Shown here piece by piece: positions 24,045 to 36,000 of a stretch of 64,000 nt of DNA. Position 1 is the stretch's first letter. Each line of letters opens with the position of its first letter. The DNA is from Undaria pinnatifida (lineage: Eukaryota > Sar > Phaeophyceae > Laminariales > Alariaceae), in NCBI GenBank assembly GCA_012845835.1, contig JABAKD010000002.1, positions 19,614,629 to 19,678,628 on the forward strand, in the 5' to 3' direction. The notes under the pieces are model-generated. The model ran no database searches. It was given only the letters and a program-made list of their open reading frames with translations, and had not been told where the DNA came from. The position numbers and the translations under genes are program-made.

Positions 24045-27000
24045 CTGAATTTCAAGATAAGACGACAGTACAGACGAAGCGAGAGAAAAAGATAAAACAC
24101 ATACCCGCGGTGGTATTAACATTAGCGTTGGGATTAGCGGCGGCGGCGGTAACGGCGGTGGTGGTGGCGGTGGCATTGTGGCGATCTGCCGTGCGCACGA
24201 TTTATATTATTCATTGCAGTGTACGTGATTCTAGCGCTTAGTGGATCATCTCCGGACACCGTAGCGCCCAGTTGCTATGATACGTGTGCCGATGCTGCAA
24301 TCGTCACTTGTTTGTGTTGGTCTCTTTTCACCTCTTAACTCCTAAAAGGTTTAAATCTGAATTTTAGAGCAATTGTAATTCATCCACGTTTTCGGTACAA
24401 ACCACTTCGAGATATGATTGGATTTGGGGCCAGAGAAGCTAATTACGGCAGCAGCAGCTATGAAGGGGTGTTAAGCAGGAGGCCCCTGACAACGAACCAA
24501 CAACATCCAGAAACAAAAATACGACCATGCTATGGAGGTAAGTAGAGGTGGGTACGGTGCTAGGGAATTATTTTTGACAACGGGCTCTCACGATCATCTC
24601 CGCGACAACAGGGGATATTTTGCCCCAGCGAGAAGCCAGAATGCTCGCCGTGAAGATCACTACATCGCTGCCGACGATGGTTGACGCCACGCAAGCCCTT
24701 CTCTCCACCTGTAAGCGAGGGCGGACGCGGGGGCGAGGGCGGGGGGGCGGGGCGGGGTGGCAAGGAGAGCTGGTTGTCATGTGGGATCTGCACGATACGG
24801 CTTGCTGTGAAGGTATAAGACAGTGCGGACCCAAGGACCGACTACTGACACGCAACATAAGACGATACCTTGACGTGCTCTGAGTTAAGAAGACAATCAG
24901 ATACCAGTCACGACGATGCCTTGTTGTGCGACGGGACGCACATGCTTTACTGACAAGTCGACATGTCAAGGTATGGTGAGAGATAGAGTCACGGGGGGAG
25001 TGGGGGAGGTGCATACGCACTGAGTAGGTCTGATCGACGGCGACACTGGAGTAAAGCACCGCACTTGCAGAGGGCTTTTGATACAAGTAAGGACGCGCAT
25101 GCACCACGCCGAGCTCGAAGCCCACCGGTCGTATGTACGGACAACGGGACATGGCGGTTGCGATTTGATTTTCTACGCGATCTTCTCCGCAACGAGGGTG
25201 AAGTTATCTAAAAAGAGTTCCACTACGTTCCACGCCGAGCTCGAAGCCCGCCGGTCGTATGTACGGACAACGGGACATGGCGGTTGCGATTTAATTTTCT
25301 ACGCAACGAGGGTGAAGTTATCTAAAAAGAGTTCCACTACGTTCAAGCTTGTAATAACATACCCCACAGGTGCTTTTTTATTACGATCGCAAAATAATAC
25401 CGTATAACAGGCAAGACAACACACTCTCGGGTGAATTTCAGAGTCGTTTTTCTCCAAAGCAAGGGGGGCACACACAACGAAGGTGGCGGCTTTATTTCCA
25501 TAGAAGCATCGCTCGGCGTTTACACTCGCCCAATTGTCAAGAAAATAAGCCCCGAAAGCATCCACGGGTGTTCGCTATCTCGCGTATCAAACGACACCCG
25601 TACGCGATGTCAAATACGGGAAGAAACACGCAGCGATGGCTGGTGCTCTGGGCGCCACCGCGACATTCCCAGGTTTCTTACTTAAACCCATGCGGCAATT
25701 CAGAGGCCAAAAAGACGACAAAATACGACGATGAAACACGACGTCGGCCACTGGTTAGTCGGGGGGTGACAGATATTCGACGCGAGTCGACGAGGAAAGA
25801 AAATGCTGACTTCTTGCAATAAAAGTGAAGGCACGTACCGTAGTGGGGAGGGGGGAGGAGCGCACGCTATGTGACCCCGATTCTGAGTTACTACTGAGAG
25901 GGAGCACGAGAGATGAAGGAAAAAAAAAAAAAAAAAAAGGAAAACACATCGTGTTCAAACTGCAATGCAAGGAGTCGAACGGTACGACACGGACGCAGCA
26001 TGACCCTACTTGTGCTGCCGCGCTCTCAAAGCGTTCGCAGACGGTTGGCCAGACCAACATTATAACTGATTGATTTTCCTTCCGAAAATATGCAGTACGC
26101 AATTAATTCCAATACGATTATGACAGGAAGAACAACTTGTACCTCTTTTCGGCGGTGTGGCAGATGATAACGTAAAAAGCTGACACGATAAACCGAATGC
26201 CACCACTCTCACCCAATTTGTTCTCCTTCGCCGCGTGTTCCCACGAGAAGGCGCATCTACCTCTATCAATCTAGTTATCGTACCTAATATCCCCATTGGG
26301 ATACACATTGTTCCACACGTCGAACAGATTAGATTCCAATAAATGATCTACCTGGCATGCCTCTCAGAACACAGATCCCTGGTCGGTATGATCTCCTATG
26401 GTCAATGGATCATGTTGCCGGGTGAAAGCCGGATGATCCGAACCATCTAGCACACGCTTTCTGGGTTAGATCCGTACTACACAGATCCTGCACAACATAT
26501 CATAACGACAGGTAGTGATCTCGATGTCTAGATCGTAATCTGTCCATTGTGTGCATTGTTGTATCAAATTGCCGTGCGTCCATTGTTTGTTGGGCCGCTT
26601 TCTCTGGGTCCCAAACGGGATAAGAAGCTCTGTTGATTAATGCTTGTAGCAAGATACGGATGCGAAGTAGAATAAGGAGTACTATGGGAAATTGGATGGA
26701 ATAGTGGCGGGAGTGTGGGATGCATGATGAATGTTATGCTCCCGAGTGAACTGTGAGCTTCTACCGGCATGCGGGACATGTCGATGCGCTACTGTGTGTC
26801 AACGTAATTATTCATCACGTGTGGGTATCAAACGGCAACTACGCTTTTCAGCACTTTCCTTCGCATTAGCCCCGTCGACGCTTTGGGATTAATCGAACAA
26901 GCTCACCTGCAACAGCCCTTGGGTCGGCGCCGAAAACTTAAGGTCCACATACCTGCACCGGTACGAGGGCAAGCGTCGAAAATGAACGTTTCCAACGGCG

Positions 27001-30000
27001 TGTTCTGGAGGGTATACAGGTAATACCCTAGGGGGGAACTGGGTACATACCCGAGTATCATCCAAACCAATATGTTTCGTACCGGGGTATCTCAGAGAAT
27101 ATACGCTATTGGTTTCCCTGTGTACCATAAAGTGGCGTAGAAAACACCATCATACCGTTTCACAGTTTTTAGATTTTTGGTCGTGCAAGGGTCATTCGCC
27201 ACAGAACGGTACATCTTGGGGAGATTGGAGTCGGTGTACCAAGCGTTGGTTGCTTTATTGTCCCTTCATTCAGCTGATTTAAGTTTTTATTGATTTTAGT
27301 TTACATCTATACATTACACTGCCGTAGAAACCACCGGTACACCATTCTATGGATTGTAGGCTTTTGGTCGGACAATCAGACGACTCGGCGGTTTAGCTGA
27401 CATTCAAAATAAATAAACTGAGGAAGTAAGGACGCCCTTGAACGTTCCATCTTTTTGAGTAGGCCTTGCCGGTGGTGATTGGAAGGGAGGAGAGAGGGGG
27501 GGAGGGAGAGAGAGACATTGTCGAAATAAGTGTTGAGAGTCAACTTCGTGGTAAGGACGCATCGCAGGGGGGGCACGTCGACTAACCCGACAACGTTTGG
27601 GAGGCGGTTATGATGTTGGTGCTGTTGCTACTGTTGGTGTGGGTTGACAGTGGTGGCGATGGCGAGAGGATTAGCGATGATGTTGTTGCTGTCGACCTAT
27701 TCATAGTGGTAGTGGTGGTGTTGGTGCCGTAATTACTGTTGATACATGTGCCTGCAGCGTTTTGGAGACGGTTATGGTGTTGGTGATGATGGTTGTCACT
27801 GTTGGTGTGGGTTGGCAGCGGTGGTGTTGGCGTTCGTGTTGGTGATGATGTTCCTGTCGATTAGTTGATAGTGGTGGCGGTGGTGGCGGTGGTGCTGTTC
27901 TTGCTGCTAATGTGTGCCTACAACATATCGGGGGCGGCTATGATGTGTTGGTGATGCTGCTGTTACTGTTGGTGTGAGTTGACAATGGTCGTGTTGGCAA
28001 TAGTGTAGGTGATGATGCTGCTCTTACTGATTTGTTGATAGTGGTGGTGTTGGTGGTGTTGGTGGTGTTGGCGATGTTGCTCTTACTGCTGGTGTGTGCC
28101 TGTAACGCATTATCAGCGTCTATGATGTGGGTGGTGCTGTTGTTACTGTACGTGTGGGTTGACAGTGGTGGTGTTGGCATTAGTGTCGGTGATGATGTTC
28201 CCGCCAATTTGCTTATAATGGTGGTGGTGATGTCGGTGGTGTTGGTGTTGGTGATATTGTTCTTACTGTTGATGTGCGCCTACAACGTTTCGGCGGCTAT
28301 GGTGTTGGCGATGGTGTTGCTACTGTTGGTGTTGGTTGACAGTGGTGGTGTTGGTGATATTGTCGAACAATTATTATGGTGGTGGTGATGTTGGCACTGT
28401 CGCTGTTGATGTGTGTTGATCGTGGTGTGGGTGCTGGCGTTGGTACACTTGCTGCAACCGTTAATGCGTGCTGATGGTGGTGTTGGTGCCAGTTATATTA
28501 ATAGTGTCGGTGGTCGTGTTGATGCAATGACTTTTTTTTGTGCCGGACGTGTCTATTGGCAACACGATTAAGATGATGATCACGGTAAACGAGGGCTTTG
28601 TCGCCGAAAATCCGTGGAAATCGCGAACCTCGAGGCGCTATTCGCAATGCAACCGAGCCAATTCAGAACAACGGCGGCGAAACTGTATTTGCCCGCGCCA
28701 TCGTCATCGCCGAGGTCGCCGCCGCCGTTGGGCGCCCTTGCCTGTACGTTCGCTTCCCCTTGACCAGCGTCTTGGCCCCTACGACCTTAAAGTCGTCCAC
28801 CTTGCCGAAGTTGCCGTATGGCCCCTGGCAAATAAATATTCAAACGTAACAAAAAACGAAAAGCAATGAGAAAAGCAACAACAAACTAACAAACGAGCAA
28901 GCAAGCAAGCAAACAAACAAACGAACCAACCGACGAACAAACAAGCAAACAAACAAACAAGACGCGTGCCACGGTATAGGCAGAAGTTTTGAGCAAAAAC
29001 AAATCTGACTGACGGGGCGCCTTAACTCACTTTCATGTGTGTTTGGTATACCTAGGCCATGGGTTTGTTCACCGGATTGTCCTTTCAGTATAATCAAAAC
29101 GGTTTTTTGTGTGAGGTACTGATAGTATGGATCTCATCAACAGATTAGGAACCTCAGAAGGAAAATTGGAGCACCTTCATCGTAAGATGTGTCACAAACA
29201 AACAAAAGAGATGACAAAAATCGACCGATATTTCTTGCCGAAACCCCCCTTCAACGCGACGGCTATTTTTACGTATATATGCATATATTTTAACGTGTAC
29301 GCGCGCTTACAAATACGCCAGTACTAGTTATCAGGCGGTTGAGAAAAACGTTATGCCAACGGTGAGTTTCGTACTATTTTCGCCCTGACATCCCCCCTTC
29401 CAGGCAAAGCTATAATACCAGGTACATATGTCAGACGTACAAGCACCCGAAAACAGTAGTCGTGTTACGGCTTGAGAAAGTATAAGCGACGATACTTTAT
29501 TTTCCCGAGATCGCGTCTTCCACGCAGCTCCCAGGTACGGTACACATTGCACGAACGAGCTCTTGAAAAATATACCGCCGCCAGGCACCTGGTACTGTAT
29601 CTTGTAGCAGATGCTGCATATTATATACCTGGTATCATCGTCGTATTTTAGTTATTACAAGGTTTCCGTTCGGGACCGGGTTAACGTGATATCCCGGGGG
29701 CATGCAAGTCGAAAAGGGTGAACGTAGGCATCCCAATGACATGTATGAGCTACTGCTTGTGCTACTGCTGCATGCGTTCCACTTTCACCACACTAAACAT
29801 ATCGGTGTCTATGGGCCCTGCGCGGCTCGGCAATACGAGCCAGGCGGCAGTATGGGCCATGACTCCTCCGTTCCCCTTGCCGCCTCGGTAAGGCATGCTG
29901 CGAGGCATGCCCTAGCAGGCTTGTAGCGAGTGGGGGGTGGCTTTCTGGCGGGTGTAAGGCCGGACTCACCCTCAAGGAGTGATACCTTCTTGCTGCTGCG

Positions 30001-33000
30001 TGTGGCCGCGAGGCTTAGGCGTGGCGGTAGAGTTGGGCCGTACGTGGTGCGTTAGGCATGGTCACCTTCGATTCGCGCGTCTTTTTAGGCAGCAGCGGCG
30101 GAGCAGCAATGCTTAATCGGGATGCTCGTGCGCGGAGGCAGGCGCCACCACGAGCCACTCTACGGCGCAGTCTTGGTTTGAGTGGAGGGGACTGCGCGGG
30201 CAGGAGGCTGGATTCGACGACGGAGGAGGAGGGCGACTGAGCGTCGACGGGCGGGGAAGAGACGGATTGAACTCTCCCTGAACGAGAACTTTTGTTTTTC
30301 AGATCAGCACCGCAAGCTGCGAGGTGTATTTGTTTTTCGGGACGGGGGAGAAGGGGAACCGATTGGAATTGAGTGTCAACGAGAGCAAGTGCGAATGAGC
30401 GGGCCGAGTGAGCTAAGGCGATGAGGCGGCCATGGAGAACCACAGCAGGAGGATGGCACACGGAGACCCACGACCCGCACGCACACCATCATCACGACAG
30501 CAGCGATCGTCTTTTTTCAGTTTTTTTTTACGAGGCAGTAGTACAACATGTTACTTACGTCACTGATTTTTGCAGAATTGGTAGAGTTGTATACCCTTCA
30601 TGGGGGACGACCCCCCGCAATTTTCAATTTTCAGGCACGGGCGTCGTAGCTGCGCTGCCACCTGTCAGATAACCCGGGAAGACGGGGCGATCATCGATAT
30701 TTGTGTGGTGGTTTTTGGTTCGATTGCTCTTTTTTCACTACATGCCCGCGGGTCGTCACTCTGACAGCGCTCCAGAGAGCAGGCGCGTTCGTTTGTGATC
30801 ACGATTACCGTGCGGTTCGTACGGTGCAGGCAGCCCGACCGCTGTAGTTTGTAGCCGCGAGTTGGTTAGTTGTTGGAACGGGAGAATTCTATGCCGTAGT
30901 TGAGTGGATACCCACGGCCAAGTGAGTTCAGTTTGCACATTGGATCATTTCACTAGTGCGCCTTCTTCGTATCATGCGTTTTTAGGCGGGAAAGCGTAGT
31001 ATTTCCCGGACGAATTTTTATTTTATTTGGTTTTCCGGATCTTCTTAGGGCTCCAGCACCTTTGTGTGACCGCGGACTCTAGATGTTTGACAAGAGTTAA
31101 TGTGAGATAACAACAACAACAACAACATGGGCCTTGCTCTGTGGGTCTTGCCCGGTGCGACTACCTCCCAGAAGCGGCGCGGGGAGCACAACAAAAACGC
31201 AAGAAATAGTAGCTAGGTGCCAATTTCCCAGGTAGACGGGCGGAAGGAGGCATTTTGTCGGGCGAGGTGTGTTGCATGTTCAGTGCGAAGTGTGCAACAG
31301 AAGTGACAGGGCTAGGTGCAACAGATACGTATGATAATCAAGGTGCTGCTGCCGCTGCTGCTGTTGCTCTGGTGTCCGCTGCTGGCTGTACGTAAAGCTG
31401 CGTCGTAGCAGATAGCAGAGAGGGTAACACATATTCGGCTGATGATGTCGCACAGCCGGCAGGAGAGCGGAGAGAACAATAAAATGTGAACGGAACGGGC
31501 AATTTTATAAAAAATATTTGAACCGATGTGGTGTTTTCCATGCACCTGATCGCCTCAGCGAGGCGGAACACAACCCCTTGACAAAAAGAGCCAGCTCAAA
31601 TCCTCAGAGCACCCCCACAGAGCTCGGCCGGGATCCAGACATGCATCGTAATATACCCGCGGCCCCGTTGCTTGCACCGCAGCCGAAAGCGCGAAAACAA
31701 AACCTCGGCCGCCGTAGAACAGCATGCCAAAAACAGCGCATATTTGCATATACACATTGTGTTGTTTTGTCATCCCACAATGCGCCGCGTGAATCCCAAA
31801 ATTGATTGACAAACAGAAAACTGTTTGAAGAATTGGTTTCCTGGACTTCAACGATGTATACGTAAAGTACGTGTTTTTCCTGGCATGCTGTTCTCCGGCG
31901 CATTCGGCTGTGGGGCAAACAAGGCACCCATCGGTACGTTACGAGGCATGCCTGGATCCCGGCCCAGCTCCGTGGCGGTGCTCTGATCATTCAACGTAGC
32001 TGAGCTGGCTCTATTTATCAAGGGGTTGTGTTCCGCCTCGCTGAGCCGAGTAGGTGCCTTGAAAACCCCACAATTTTGGATACTTGTAAATATCCCGCTC
32101 CCCTCTCAAATATTGCATTCGTTCCACTCTCCTGTCTGGTGTACGTCATCAGTCCAATTGTTTTTACCCTCTCTGCTGTCTGCTAAGCAGCAGAAGCAGC
32201 ACTCTTTTGTGACATCCACGCACACTTCTTCTGTGTGTATGTATGTGTGCTTGAGGAGTGTGTGCTGTATTAGGCAGTGCTATGTAGCCAACACAAGTCA
32301 AGTCAACCCCATCCCGAAGGGGAACCTTGTAAGACCCAGGCTATGGTGACGGGGGGGGGTGTACCCAGTTTGTGCATGGCCGTAGTCGTATGACCATAGA
32401 CCCTCGCATCCCTACCATGCCGGGACCGAGCAAGTCGGGTTTTCACCAACCAGGCAGACATTGCTAGCACCAAGCGCAAAGCGCTGTGAGGTGTTCGGCG
32501 AGTCGCATAAAGAGTGAACTGCATCCTTCCAAGAACCGCTCGTAAGACGGACTTCGACACCTTGCGCCTACTTCATTGCCTATGGATGGCAGCACCAATG
32601 AATTATACTTTGTTTTCTGGTGTGGCCACTTCAGAGACAGCACTGAGTATTACGGTGCAACGGCCTCGTGGGTGCCTCACCATATTCACACTACGCGGTG
32701 CAATCGTTCCCCTTGTGCGGAGTTAGGGTTCTCCACCCCGCACAATATGATCTAACAGGCTACGCTAGGGGGTTATGTTGTTCAAGTGATTTTTTCGCAG
32801 TGGCTCGGGCCACTCGCGCGCGTGACCCCCCTGTTCCTTTGCGGTCTTAACTTTTCGTGCTCTTCGAATTTTTTTAGATGGATCCGCAATGGAATGGTGA
32901 GCTACGCTGCTACAAATAGTTCGCCTGGAGTGTTTTTGTCAGCGAGGTACAGAGTCACGCGTGCGAGTGGTGAAGGTATGCGCGTGCAGGAAAAAGAGGA

Positions 33001-36000
33001 TGATGCATTTCCTTCGCGGATTAGCGACGCTTTCAGTTCGTCCGTGGCGTGCGTGGAACTAATACAAGAGCTTATCTAGTACAAGTGAGTGACCAACGTG
33101 AACCTGCCTAATAAAGAGACCTGCAAAGGGTGGCCTGAGTCTGTAGCAGCCCGCCCTAATCGTATAATAGTAACCCTCCTACTGTAGCCTTGGTCAAATA
33201 TCAAACATAAGGCTCTCCTTAGGAGTTGTCATGGTCAGGGGGGCGCAAGACAAAAGGGTTACCTCAACAGCAGCAGAGGAGGAAAAACGATTTTTTTAAC
33301 TTCGACGCAGGAAATTTTGTAGGTTTGTGTCGCTGCGTTCGTCGATACGTGCCACGCTTTTTTTCTTGATTTAAGTATGCTGAGTGGCCTACAAAGATGG
33401 GAGAATGGGGCACAGGGATCATCCTGTCGCTGTTTCGAGCTTGGCGTGAACACCAGAGGTAGACAGGGTGGCGGTCGCGTCAGCTATCACAGCAGTCGTG
33501 GTTGGTAGACAACTCGGAGTGGTAGGAGCGGTAGCAGCAGCAACAGCAGCAGCAGAGCGTAACATACTCGTGCCATAACTGGTAGCACTTTTTTGAGGGG
33601 TGCACACATAAACAGCAGTGAGAGCCGAACAAACCGCAAACAAAAGCAAACAAAAAAAATAACGTCCTTGCTACGAAAAAAGAGGCGGGCGCGTATCACA
33701 TCACACCAAACGACATACGACGTACATTACGGTAAAAAACACAACGCGTTCAAGTATCACACAGCTTGCAGAGATGTGTACCGATCACTCAACTGGTCGA
33801 ACTCACAGCTGACGTCTTTGAGCTCATTGAAAAAAACAATGACCTGGTACACTGCATAGGTGCACACAGCCGAAAACCAAACACTAAGCAGAGAGGCGGC
33901 GGCAAACAACCTCGTAACACTAGACACTGTTAGCATGCAGGTCCAGCAGCAACAGAGCAGGAAAACGTAAACAGTAGAGCAGTACCATGACTCAGCAGCA
34001 GTACATGTCGGAGGAGTGCAACGTACAAGAGTGCTGAAAACACAGAACGCAACGCGAGCAATAAATCATTCGCGGAACTCGTATAAACGTACTTCAAAGT
34101 AACAAGAACACGCTTTTATACTGGTAAAACGTGCCTGGTACGAAACACCGAGTACATGGCACTATCACAAGAACCAAAACAAACACGGTTACATTGACAG
34201 GTGGCGCAGCGATTAGAGCTGCACACACGACGTCACCAGAGCAACACCAGCAGCACTAGCAAACTGGTACCGCTGAACACGATATTTCACCCCGCGTGCT
34301 GGTCGTCGGTGTTGAAAGCTTCTTGTTGTGCTCTTTGGCTTTCCCCCGTTGCCGGTTCGAAAACGATGAATGTGATCAGATAAAACCGGAAATATGTTTT
34401 GCTGTCACGGCTGTCAAGTCCGTCAAGTAACAGCTGTCACAGTGGTGACAAAATGCGGGCTAATAGTGAGAAATACCGTAAAACACCGAATTCACCTTGG
34501 CCAAAATCTGTATTTGCAAGGTATATCTCTGTCTTGTAGCTTGTGATCACGGAGCCTGCCCTCTCTCTCTGGGAGGAGGCATCGGCGTGGACACTGGACG
34601 CGCTCGATGTCGACGGGTAGAACGGACAGCTTAACTGTGCCCCGTTGTTGGGTTTCAGATGGAAAGGACGAAGTTGCTGTAGCTAAACCATACCTCTGGT
34701 ACGTGCCTTTGATGTCACAGCTTGTCGGTAAGCGATAGCACACAGCAGGAGCAGCAGAAAGCAGGAAAAAACAACACTAGTGGAAAAACATATATTTTTT
34801 CTTTGCACAAAGAAGTCGTCAGGTTTCAGAAGGAAGGGTGACCTTGTAAGTTAAACCATGCGTATTATCATAGCTGGTACGTTTGTTGTCAAAGCCTTCG
34901 CTTATACTAGGTACCTGGTACCAGGATGGTGCAGACAATCTCTTGATAAATATTAATAGAGCGTGAACAGAAATAGCCGAAACATGCTCGAATTAGCTAG
35001 TCGCGCTATAAAGTGCACAAAATCCAGCCTGCTTGGGCTAGTCTTATCGGCCACTCTACACGAAAATTTAGTTGTGTGTATAAAAGACAAGAAAAAAAAA
35101 CGAAAAACAAGAAAACAAACTTGAGACCCACCACTAAATGCGATAAACAAGTAAACGTACCACAACATACCGTGGCGCTAGGGTCTCACATCGAGGTTGA
35201 AGAGCGCGTCGGTGAAATAGGACACGGGGAGTTCGTCCACGTTCTTCTTCCCACTCGGCAAAGGCCGCGACAGAGAGAACGCCCTGTCCGTGTACTTGTA
35301 GTCCTGGATCGAGATGCCCTTCCCTGAGAGCACCGTTCCGGAGGTTCATTGTTATGTTCGTCGTCCGACCGTGTGCAACATGAGGCGGGTGCCCTTTTGC
35401 CCCCCTTTTTGCTTTATAATTCATCCTGCTTGTTGTGGATCTCTGTCATACCTCTAGTTTATTGTTTTTAATCAAAACAATCCTAAACCAAAAATTCATT
35501 TCAGCTACGAGTCAAGGACTTCTTGTCGGCACTCAAGTAATATTTGCAAGTTTTTTTTTCTTCAAACGTGCGTGTGGTGCGATGCAGTGCGATACAAAAA
35601 CATGACACACAGTAAGGTACGGTTCAGTGTGGTGCAACGCGATGCTATGCAATGCGGTGCTAGGCGATGCGATGCTAGGTGATGCAAAGCGATGTGGTGC
35701 GATACCATTGGATGCAAGGCCATGCGAGACGATACAAACGCGATGCGATGCGAACGCCATGCGATGCAAACGCGATGCGATGCAAACGCGATGCGATGCG
35801 AAGCGACGCGCGTGTGGAGTTGTGCTGTGCGAGGCGACTGTGGGACACGGAAGGATGCGATTAAACGATACCTGGTACACGACCCAGGAAGCGATACGAT
35901 GGGGAGCAATCAACGCAAGTGTAACGCAATGCGATGCGATGCGATTGAGATATGCAATTTACGCGATGCGATACGATAACGCCATACAGCACAATGCGGC

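Noticed and set aside
23451-24095. 214-codon plus frame across the end of the PsbP-family gene
   Set aside because: It is antisense to exon 8, Arg/Pro-rich, in conflict with two other plus frames, and shows no family.
27938-28388. Valine/leucine-rich plus frame and threonine/serine-rich minus frame
   Set aside because: Both come from the GT-rich minisatellite, and lack splice or start evidence.
30015-30461. 148-codon minus frame and 60-codon plus frame in a GC-rich patch of intron 4
   Set aside because: No domain or splice logic; not needed by the PsbP-family gene, whose exons 4 and 5 already join in phase.
34200-34380. A-box-like GGTGGCGCAGCGATTAGAGC with a B-box-like word GGTTCGAAAACG far downstream
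   Set aside because: The spacing is about 145 bases, roughly three times the tRNA value, and no cloverleaf can be drawn.
34494-34640. An exon-like minus frame reading [18 protein letters not shown] with splice-like edges
   Set aside because: It ends in phase 1 while exon 5 needs phase 0. Exon 4 joins exon 5 directly with family-like continuity, and the region belongs to a dispersed repeat.
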